NCBI GenBank assembly: GCA_012799845.1
Contig: JAAZKL010000124.1
Coordinates: forward strand, 1-10,147
DNA: 10,147 bases
Direction: 5' to 3'
From: Clostridiaceae bacterium
Lineage (GTDB): Bacteria; Bacillota; Clostridia; Acetivibrionales; DTU013
The notes below the pieces were generated by a model. That model made no database searches and had not been told where the DNA came from. It was given only the letters and a program-made list of their open reading frames with translations. This document shows, piece by piece, positions 1-5,295 of the stretch. Both the position numbers and the translations under genes were made by a program. Position 1 is the first letter of the stretch. The number at the start of each line of letters is the position of its first letter.

Positions 1-780
1 CTGGACAAGAAAGGTTTCTATATCGTTTTGCTGCTGTGTATAGCTGTTGTGGCGGGTACTGCGGTATATGTCACTTCGCGGAGATCTTTAAACACGAAGC
101 CCGAGTACGAAAGTGAGAATCCGCTTGAATACGACGCGGATGATATCGCGGTTGAAGATGCGGCCACGAATACTGCTGACAAGCTGACAGATCTGGATCC
201 TGATGATATGCTGGTTTCAAGACCGGATGAGATGGACACGGACATAGGAAGTCCGGCGTCTGTCACGAAAGACGGCGATACTGGCAGCACGAAAAAGGAT
301 ACCGGGCCGAATGAAAACACATCCCCTGACAAGGGAGATCCAAAGAAACAGGAACCCGAGTCCGGAAAACAGAGCTTTATCATGCCTGTCAGCGGAGAGA
401 TCTCGCTCGAATATGCGATGGACAGGCTGGTATACTCCAAAACACTTGAACAATGGCGCGTCCATCCTGGCATCGACATAGCGGCCGACAGAGGCACTCC
501 TGTAAAAGCCGTGGCTGACGGATTCATATCTGATGTCCGCAATGACAAATTCTATGGCATAACAGTTGTTATCGATCATGGAGACGGGCTGAAAACACTC
601 TACAGGAACCTTGCTTCTGATGAAACGGTAGCTGTGAACCAGAATGTAAAACAGGGCGAAATTATCGGCAGCATAGGCAATACTGCCATGGATGAATCCT
701 CGGAACAGCCGCACCTGCACTTTGAGGTGCTGGAAAACGATAAAAATGCAGATCCGACCGCTTATTTACCCAAAAAATGA
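1..780 (+). CDS. spoIIQ: SpoIIQ-type M23 (LytM) peptidase, 5' truncated
   Basis: The reading frame is open from base 1 with no in-frame stop, so the true start lies upstream; a TTG at 28 falls inside the membrane segment and is not a credible start. From the first codon there is a short basic stretch (LDKKG), one hydrophobic membrane helix (about residues 6-24), an acidic, Pro/Thr-rich linker (to about 120), then an M23/LytM domain. Both zinc-binding motifs are present: HxxxD (His155, Asp159 counted from window base 1) and HxH (His238, His240). In sporulating Firmicutes SpoIIQ is made in the forespore and joins SpoIIIAH to form the engulfment channel; B. subtilis SpoIIQ lacks the first His while some clostridial ones keep it, so this copy is probably catalytically competent. 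The SpoIIQ assignment over a generic M23 peptidase rests on the membrane-anchor architecture and the adjacent spoIIID-mbl genes. No downstream partner is co-transcribed: a terminator follows. Confidence 0.88.
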   Translation: MDKKGFYIVLLLCIAVVAGTAVYVTSRRSLNTKPEYESENPLEYDADDIAVEDAATNTADKLTDLDPDDMLVSRPDEMDTDIGSPASVTKDGDTGSTKKDTGPNENTSPDKGDPKKQEPESGKQSFIMPVSGEISLEYAMDRLVYSKTLEQWRVHPGIDIAADRGTPVKAVADGFISDVRNDKFYGITVVIDHGDGLKTLYRNLASDETVAVNQNVKQGEIIGSIGNTAMDESSEQPHLHFEVLENDKNADPTAYLPKK

Positions 781-844
781 CGCATCGGATGCTGCACTGT
801 GATGACGGGATCCTGAAGGATGACAGGGACAATAAGCCTGCCGG

Positions 845-905
845 ACAGGGATGCGGCCAGATCTGTGTGAAGGATCGGCGGTATCCCTGTTTTATGTTTT
901 TATTT
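845..905 (+). terminator. Probable terminator of spoIIQ
   Basis: An outer 8-bp stem (ACAGGGAT at 845-852 with ATCCCTGT at 883-890) encloses, after a 3/3 internal loop, a second stem (GCC-a-GATC at 856-863 with GATCGGC at 873-879, one bulged A). It is followed directly by a T-rich tract (TTTATGTTTTTATTTG). The stem is long and the T tract interrupted, so it is a plausible rather than textbook rho-independent terminator. Confidence 0.55.
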
Positions 906-924
906 GATTTTTCCCCCTTTTAAC

Positions 925-953
925 TCATACAGAGAGCATACGGGGCATATATA
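925..953 (+). promoter_or_regulatory. Candidate sigma-E-like promoter upstream of spoIIID
   Basis: TCATACA (925-931), a 14-nt gap and CATATATA (946-953) resemble the sigma-E consensus (KMATATT ... CATACAHT) with about 12 of 15 positions matching. It would give a leader of roughly 230 nt before spoIIID. A competing candidate is TCATATA (1128-1134), a perfect -35, but with a poor -10 fourteen bases on (1149-1156). spoIIID is sigma-E dependent in Bacillus, which is why this was looked for. The rest of 906-1188 shows no convincing gene or RNA structure. Confidence 0.25.
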
Positions 954-1188
954 TACAGTAGACGTGCAAAGGTCGTACGCAGCATCTGCAGGACCGATTC
1001 GGCCTGCATACGCATATCGGGCTGATCAGGTCAGGTCGTCTGCAGATGGAATGACAGTGGTCTCCCGATTTGGGTCCTGGAAGACAAGGGGCTGATCATG
1101 TCCCGGGACACGAGGCTGGTCATGCCTTCATATACGAGTGATCGACCGCATTTCTCCATAGTATGACTTAAAGAGGGGGTATATACAG

Positions 1189-1452
1189 TTGAAGGGATAT
1201 ATCGAAGAGAGGGCAGTTGAACTGGCAAATTACATTATCGATAAAAAAACCACTGTAAGAGCTGCAGCGAAAAAATTCGGTATCAGCAAAAGCACAGTCC
1301 ATAAAGATGTAACTGAAAGACTGATGAAGATCAGCCCTGAACTTGCCGAAAAAGTGAGGGTCATACTTGAGGAAAACAAAGCGGAAAGACATATCAGGGG
1401 AGGAGAAGCGACCAAGGCCAAATACCAGGGAGCAGGCACAAAAGCAGGGTGA
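1189..1452 (+). CDS. spoIIID: Sporulation transcriptional regulator SpoIIID
   Basis: 87-residue protein with the SpoIIID family sequence from end to end: an N-terminal helix (KGYIEERAVELANYIID), a helix-turn-helix (about residues 22-42, with GISKSTVHKDVTERL as the core), and the basic tail RHIRGGEATKAKYQG. B. subtilis SpoIIID is similar in length and matches in the HTH and the RGGEATK.KY tail. It is a mother-cell DNA-binding protein that activates and represses many sigma-E genes and links the sigma-E and sigma-K stages. The start is TTG at 1189, supported by the ribosome binding site AGAGGGGG at 1172-1179 with about 9 nt spacing; no better in-frame start exists. It is a single-gene unit: about 400 bp gene-free upstream and a strong terminator immediately after. 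Position between spoIIQ and mbl matches the Bacillus order. Confidence 0.96.
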   Translation: MKGYIEERAVELANYIIDKKTTVRAAAKKFGISKSTVHKDVTERLMKISPELAEKVRVILEENKAERHIRGGEATKAKYQGAGTKAG

Positions 1453-1484
1453 GATGAGGAATATCACTAATTGAAAAACGGTTG

Positions 1485-1517
1485 AAAGCCGGAACAGGTC
1501 CATCTGTTCCGGCTTTT
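1485..1517 (+). terminator. Rho-independent terminator of spoIIID
   Basis: Perfect 13-bp stem (AAAGCCGGAACAG at 1485-1497, CTGTTCCGGCTTT at 1504-1516) with a 6-nt loop, ending in a short T run that is interrupted by G and resumes as a pyrimidine-rich stretch. It begins 32 nt after the spoIIID stop. Confidence 0.88.
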
Positions 1518-1564
1518 GTATACCTTTCTCTTGCATAATTACAATTATATGATAAGATTATTTT

Positions 1565-1593
1565 ATCGACTGGTAAAGCATAGTCGATTTTTT
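1565..1593 (+). promoter_or_regulatory. Hairpin plus U-tract in the mreB leader (attenuator or second terminator)
   Basis: ATCGACT (1565-1571) pairs with AGTCGAT (1582-1588) around a 10-nt loop and is followed by six T (1588-1593). It lies 53 nt before the chosen mreB start and 48 nt after the spoIIID terminator. It may be a back-up terminator for spoIIID or, if a promoter lies at about 1530-1560, an attenuator for mreB. A possible but weak -35/-10 pair is TTGCAT (1531) and TAAGAT (1553), 16 nt apart. Confidence 0.4.
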
Positions 1594-1645
1594 AGCGATC
1601 AACATGGCCGTCATTTTCAGCGGACCGGACGAAGGGGTGTTTTTG

Positions 1646-2662
1646 TTGGATATAGGCATAGATCTCGGCACCGCATCCGTGCTGGTGTATGTCAAGGGAA
1701 AGGGAATAGTACTGAAGGAGCCCTCCGTGGTAGCTCTGGATAAAAACACCAACAAGCTTCTCGCAGTGGGAGAAGAAGCGCGCAGGATGCTTGGCAGGAC
1801 TCCTGGCAATATCGTGTCAATAAGGCCGCTGAGAGATGGTGTTATATCTGATTACGACATAACCGAGAGGATGTTGAAATATTTCATAAACAAAATATGC
1901 GGCAGCAGGCTGATGAGATTGTTCAAGCCCAGGATAATGGTCTGTGTCCCCAGCGGCGTCACCGAAGTGGAAAGGCGCGCCGTTATCGACGCTACGATGC
2001 AGGCCGGCGCCAGGAAGACGTACCTGATCGAAGAGCCCATAGCCGCTGCGATAGGCGCCGGAATCGACATATCCAAAGCCTGCGGCAGCATGATAGTAGA
2101 TATAGGCGGAGGAACCACCGATATTGCTGTCATATCGCTTGGCGGCATCGTTGTGTCGACTTCCATTAAAGTGGCCGGAGACAAATTCGATGAAGCGATA
2201 GTCAGATACATGAGGAAAAAGCACAACATCATGGTGGGCGAGCGTACAGCCGAGGAAATGAAAATCAACATCGGCACCGTATACCCCAGGGTCCAGGAAG
2301 CATCGATGGATGTCAGGGGCCGCAACCTGATCTCAGGGCTCCCCAAGACCATAAACGTGACATCTTCTGAAATGATGGAGGCCTTCGAGGAACCCATGTC
2401 GGCGATAATCGAAGCGGTCCATTCCGTCCTTGAGAGGATGCCGCCGGAACTTGCCGCCGACATCAGCGACAGGGGCATAGTACTGACAGGCGGAGGCAGC
2501 CTTGTTTACGGTTTGGACAAGCTGCTGCAGGAAAAGACCGGGATCAACGTTGTCATCGCCGATGACGCGATTTCAGCCGTGGCGCTTGGTACAGGCGAAG
2601 CGCTGAACAACATCGAATCAATAGAAAAGAGCGCCGCCATGGAGGGAAAGAACAGGAAATAA
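1646..2662 (+). CDS. mbl: Rod-shape-determining protein MreB/Mbl
   Basis: Actin-like ATPase that polymerises under the membrane and guides lateral peptidoglycan synthesis. With the chosen start it is 338 residues, the usual family length. The phosphate-1 motif DIGIDLGTAS opens the protein, phosphate-2 DIGGGTTDIAVIS starts at about residue 152, and the adenosine motif LTGGGS is at about 280-285; RTPGNIVSIRPLRDGVI and GERTAEEMKI are also family signatures. The start is TTG at 1646, placed 8 nt after AAGGGG (1632-1637) and directly before the conserved DIGIDLG. An ATG at 1604 would add 14 non-homologous residues and has no ribosome binding site; TTG at 1643 or GTG at 1637 are less well spaced. 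The gene symbol reflects the location next to spoIIID and flgF/flgG, as for Bacillus mbl; from the sequence alone MreB, Mbl and MreBH cannot be firmly separated. Confidence 0.93.
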   Translation: MDIGIDLGTASVLVYVKGKGIVLKEPSVVALDKNTNKLLAVGEEARRMLGRTPGNIVSIRPLRDGVISDYDITERMLKYFINKICGSRLMRLFKPRIMVCVPSGVTEVERRAVIDATMQAGARKTYLIEEPIAAAIGAGIDISKACGSMIVDIGGGTTDIAVISLGGIVVSTSIKVAGDKFDEAIVRYMRKKHNIMVGERTAEEMKINIGTVYPRVQEASMDVRGRNLISGLPKTINVTSSEMMEAFEEPMSAIIEAVHSVLERMPPELAADISDRGIVLTGGGSLVYGLDKLLQEKTGINVVIADDAISAVALGTGEALNNIESIEKSAAMEGKNRK

Positions 2663-2766
2663 AGCGATCCGGGCAATGACATTTATCAGACTATGCAAAG
2701 CGCAATATCGCACAGTGCGTTTCAAAACATATGATCTATATAACAACTGGATGGAAGGGATAATAT

Positions 2767-2790
2767 AAGCCGGCAGGATGCCGGCTTTAT
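2767..2790 (+). terminator. Probable terminator after mreB/mbl
   Basis: A perfect 9-bp GC-rich stem (AAGCCGGCA at 2767-2775, TGCCGGCTT at 2779-2787) with a 3-nt loop, followed by only a short T-rich stretch (TTTATT). It ends 105 nt after the mreB stop and just before the first repeat element. The 2663-2766 stretch before it shows no recognisable feature. Confidence 0.65.
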
Positions 2791-2798
2791 TCATATGC

Positions 2799-2875
2799 GT
2801 GACATTCCTCAACCATAAAGGATTACTTCTTCGCAGAGGAGTGTCACCGTACCTAATTCAAAAACGTGACATTCC
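2799..2875 (-). repeat. 49-bp inverted-repeat element, copy 1 (inverted) plus partial next copy
   Basis: The element is 2799-2847: GTGACA at one end, TGTCAC at the other, 49 bp. It is the reverse complement of the two copies after flgF, with 4 mismatches in 49. Terminal arms of 12 nt (2799-2810 and 2836-2847) are complementary with one G-T pair. A spacer similar to the downstream one follows (2848-2865), then the first 10 bases of another copy (2866-2875) before the similarity stops. Orientation is set by calling the downstream copies plus. Confidence 0.9.
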
Positions 2876-2885
2876 TTTTTTATAT

Positions 2886-2912
2886 TAAGGCTGGCGGTAC
2901 TTTTTCCGATAA
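2886..2912 (+). promoter_or_regulatory. Sigma-D (sigma-28)-like promoter for flgF
   Basis: TAAG (2886-2889), exactly 15 nt, then TCCGATAA (2905-2912). The flagellar sigma-28 consensus is TAAA, 15 nt, GCCGATAA, so each box has one mismatch and spacing is ideal. It lies 77 nt upstream of the flgF start, outside the repeat element, in front of a flagellar rod operon, the expected place for such a promoter. Confidence 0.62.
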
Positions 2913-2988
2913 TAGTAATGAACAGCAACTGTCAGAAATATTCGGCAGGGTCCGCGGACAGACAAGGGCGGGCCGGTCAGGAGAAGAT

Positions 2989-3768
2989 ATGGTACGCGGG
3001 TTATATACATCAGGATGGAGCATGCTGGCGCTCCAAAAAAGGATGGACGTAATAACGAACAATATGGCGAACGTCAGCACCAATGGTTACAAGAAGGACA
3101 CAACGGTCATGCAGGGTTTTCCCGAGCTGCTGACCAAAATAGTCAGGGATCAGGACTCATTTCCCGGAAGGCGCCGTAATATCGGCACCATGGAACTCGG
3201 CAGCGATGTGGGTGAAGTTTACACCTACTATTCTCAGGGCCAGCTCACCAAAACAGACAATGAACTCGATATGGCCATCAGGGACAGCGACAGCGCTTTC
3301 TTCACTGTTGCCGCGCCTGATGCCGACGGCAATATAGCTGTATATTTCACCAGGGACGGTTCTTTCGCCAGGGGAAGAGACAACAGTCTCGTCACGAGCG
3401 ACGGATATACCGTGCTGGGCGAAAACGGTCCGGTCCTGCTTGAAAGCGGTCCGTTTACCGTGGATGAAAACGGCTATATCATACAGGACGGAGAAATAAT
3501 CGACAGGCTGCTTATTACCGAATTTACTGATACGACCCTGCTGAGCAAATACGGTCATAACCTGGTACAGGCAGATCCGGGCGCACAGACGAGAGCATTT
3601 ACAGGCACCGTACAGCAGGGCTTTGTTGAGACGTCGAATGTCAATATCGTCCGTGAAATGGTGGACATGATCACTGTAATGAGGGCATATGAAGCCAACC
3701 AGAAAGTGCTTCAGGCCATCGACAGCACGCTGGACAGGGCGGTCAACCAGGTAGGAGCGGTACGGTGA
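2989..3768 (+). CDS. flgF: Flagellar basal-body rod protein FlgF (FlhO-like)
   Basis: 259 residues, with the layout of the FlgB/C/E/F/G axial family. The N-terminal rod motif is GLYTSGWSMLALQKRMDVI followed by NNMANVSTNGYKKD. The central domain contains FTRDGSFARG and SDGYTVLGENG. The C-terminal helix region is SNVNIVREMVDMITVMRAYEANQKVLQAID. These proteins are exported by the flagellar type III apparatus and stack to form the rod; the N- and C-terminal helices make the axial contacts. The start is ATG 2989, with AGGAG at 2979-2983 five bases before it; the frame stays open back to 2866 but that extension has no homology and contains the promoter. FlgF rather than FlgG is chosen because the next gene is the clearer FlgG; Bacillus has the same pair as flhO-flhP. 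The gene sits between oppositely oriented repeat elements, and 181 bp separate it from flgG. Confidence 0.92.
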   Translation: MVRGLYTSGWSMLALQKRMDVITNNMANVSTNGYKKDTTVMQGFPELLTKIVRDQDSFPGRRRNIGTMELGSDVGEVYTYYSQGQLTKTDNELDMAIRDSDSAFFTVAAPDADGNIAVYFTRDGSFARGRDNSLVTSDGYTVLGENGPVLLESGPFTVDENGYIIQDGEIIDRLLITEFTDTTLLSKYGHNLVQADPGAQTRAFTGTVQQGFVETSNVNIVREMVDMITVMRAYEANQKVLQAIDSTLDRAVNQVGAVR

Positions 3769-3778
3769 TAGTGGTGCA

Positions 3779-3931
3779 GTGACACGCGTTTGTGAATAAG
3801 GTGCGGTGACACTTCTCCGCGAAGAAGTATTCCTTTATGGTTGAGAAATGTCACGCGTTTGAATAAGGTGCGGTGACACTTCTCCGCGAAGAAGTATTCC
3901 TTTATGGTTGAGAAATGTCACGCGTTTGAAT
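3779..3931 (+). repeat. Tandem 67-bp array carrying two identical 49-bp inverted-repeat elements
   Basis: Two identical 49-bp elements occupy 3806-3854 and 3873-3921, each starting GTGACA and ending TGTCAC; the period is 67 bp with an 18-bp spacer (3855-3872). Identity at the 67-bp offset is exact over 3793-3864 versus 3860-3931. A decayed piece of the preceding spacer is recognisable at 3779-3805. Each element has 12-nt terminal arms (GTGACACTTCTC and GAGAAATGTCAC) that pair with one mismatch. The same element occurs inverted at 2799-2847. The array fills the flgF-flgG gap and stops just before the flgG ribosome binding site at 3933-3939. Confidence 0.95.
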
Positions 3932-3949
3932 TGAGGGGGTTAATCAGCT

Positions 3950-4750
3950 ATGATGAGAGCATTGTGGACGGCAGCATCGGGAATGCACGCGCAGCAGACG
4001 ACAGTCGATGTGATTGCCAACAATCTTGCTAATGTCAATACTACGGCGTATAAAAAGCAGAGGATAGAATTTAAGGATCTGCTCTATGAGACCATGGACA
4101 GGGCACGGGTGCTGCCGGAAGGAGGCAAGCCGGTGAACCTGCAAGTGGGTCACGGGACCATGCCTGTGGCGACCGTTAGGGACTTTGGAAAGGGCAGTCC
4201 GGAAGAAACAGGCAACCCGCTGGACTTTTACATCGACGGCGACGCATTCTTCATGGTGGAAGGCCCTTCGGGGGAGATCTTCTATACAAGGGACGGAAGC
4301 TTCAAGGTAAGCATGTCCGATATGGGCAAAATCCTCACCACCGCTGACGGATACATGGTGCTTGATGAAGCCGGGATGCCGATAATCCTTGACTTCGACC
4401 TTTCTGCCCTGAACGTCTCCCAAAACGGGGAGATCACTTATATGGATGAGGAAGGCATCTCAGTCCCTACAGGACAATTCTTCGGACTGGTGTATTTTGA
4501 GAACAGAAACGGCCTGGAAGCCGTCGGCAGGAACCTTTACAGGGCAACACAGGCTGCCGGCGACCCGGTCTATGCCATGGACTCCATGCAGACAAGTATA
4601 ATAATGCAGAATTTCCTTGAAGCATCAAATGTAAAGACAGTCGAAGAAATGGTCAAGCTCATCGTTGCACAAAGGGCATATGAGCTCAACTCCAAGGCGA
4701 TACAGTCCTCGGATGAAATGTTGCAGATCGCGAACAATCTCAGGAGATAA
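3950..4750 (+). CDS. flgG: Flagellar basal-body rod protein FlgG (FlhP-like)
   Basis: 266 residues, the usual FlgG length. It opens with the FlgG signature MRALWTAASGMHAQQTTVDVIANNLANVNTTAYKK (given in two overlapping parts here: RALWTAASGM and DVIANNLANVNTTAYKK). Typical middle motifs are FYIDGDAFFMVEG, FYTRDGSFK and TADGYMVLDE. The end is the conserved SIIMQNFLEASNVKTVEEM, then VKLIVAQRAYELNSKAIQ and SSDEMLQIANNLRR. FlgG forms the distal rod, the drive shaft between motor and hook. The start is the first of two adjacent ATG codons (3950, 3953), with GAGGGGG at 3933-3938 upstream; the second would be equally plausible from homology. It is probably transcribed with flgF through the repeat array, since no separate promoter or terminator is obvious between them. 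Confidence 0.95.
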   Translation: MMRALWTAASGMHAQQTTVDVIANNLANVNTTAYKKQRIEFKDLLYETMDRARVLPEGGKPVNLQVGHGTMPVATVRDFGKGSPEETGNPLDFYIDGDAFFMVEGPSGEIFYTRDGSFKVSMSDMGKILTTADGYMVLDEAGMPIILDFDLSALNVSQNGEITYMDEEGISVPTGQFFGLVYFENRNGLEAVGRNLYRATQAAGDPVYAMDSMQTSIIMQNFLEASNVKTVEEMVKLIVAQRAYELNSKAIQSSDEMLQIANNLRR

Positions 4751-4802
4751 CGACACTTCTTAGCCTGCTGACATGGCAGTGGCGATGATCCGGGAAGCCT
4801 TC

Positions 4803-4824
4803 GCCGGTTCCTGACAGGACCGGC
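4803..4824 (+). other. Stable hairpin without U-tract in the flgG-flgJ gap
   Basis: GCCGGT-t-CC pairs with GGACCGGC around a 5-nt loop (8 bp, one bulged T). No T run follows, so it is not a rho-independent terminator; it could be an mRNA processing or stability element within the operon. The remainder of the 131-bp gap holds only the next gene's ribosome binding site. Confidence 0.4.
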
Positions 4825-4881
4825 ACACAGGATTGACAGACCAGCCGCAATGAATGTACTATTTATGACAGAGGGATCAAT

Positions 4882-5295
4882 ATGGATATAAACAATATCG
4901 ATGGCATGACAATAGGAAATCTGGTCAGAAACGCGGCGAATTCGGCGACCCGTGCATCAGATGACGATTTTGCCAGAAGGCTTGAGGAAGCTGCCAGGAA
5001 AAACGACGACAGGGAGCTTAAAAAGGCCTGCCAGGAATTTGAGGCCATAATGCTCGACATGCTTTATAAGCAAATGAAGGCGACTGTGATAAAATCAGAC
5101 CTCCTGGAAGACGATCCGGGCAGGGAGATATTCGAATCGATGCTTGAAGAAGAACTGATGGAACAGGCCTCGAAGAGGGGCAGCCTCGGTCTGGCGGAGT
5201 CGCTGTACAAGCAGTTGTCCAGGCAATACGGGATGAGCGCTTCCGGAATCGCTCCTGAAAGCACGCGAAGAAACGGATCATCCGGTGAAAAATAA
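4882..5295 (+). CDS. flgJ: FlgJ-type rod-binding protein (N-terminal domain only)
   Basis: 137 residues matching the rod-binding domain of FlgJ: LKKACQEFEAIMLDMLYKQM (residues about 47-66), then EIFESMLEEELMEQASKRG and GLAESLYKQL. In proteobacteria FlgJ is a rod scaffold fused to a C-terminal peptidoglycan hydrolase (glucosaminidase); here the hydrolase domain is absent, as is common in Firmicutes, so this is only the scaffold or cap. The start is ATG 4882, with GAGGG at 4871-4875. It follows flgG by 131 bp in the same orientation. Its last 11 bases overlap the start of the next gene, which suggests translational coupling with the exported glycosidase-domain protein. Confidence 0.85.
   Translation: MDINNIDGMTIGNLVRNAANSATRASDDDFARRLEEAARKNDDRELKKACQEFEAIMLDMLYKQMKATVIKSDLLEDDPGREIFESMLEEELMEQASKRGSLGLAESLYKQLSRQYGMSASGIAPESTRRNGSSGEK

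Noticed and set aside
904..1095. 63-codon open frame upstream of spoIIID
   Set aside because: No ribosome binding site, non-protein-like composition and no family resemblance; it lies in the leader region and is most likely chance.
1604..1645. ATG 1604 as mreB start
   Set aside because: No ribosome binding site, and the added residues are absent from MreB/Mbl proteins, which begin at the DIGIDLG motif.
2866..2988. Upstream extension of the flgF reading frame
   Set aside because: It contains the sigma-D-like promoter and part of a repeat, has no homology to FlgF, and ATG 2989 has its own ribosome binding site right before the conserved N-terminus.
3810..3827. Local hairpin ACTTCT/AGAAGT inside the element as the functional structure
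   Set aside because: The upstream copy breaks this pairing (ACTCCT) while keeping the terminal 12-bp pairing, so the terminal stem is the better supported fold.
3793..3931. CRISPR-like array
   Set aside because: The 18-bp spacers are near-identical, the repeat is 49 bp and there are no cas genes; it is a plain tandem duplication.
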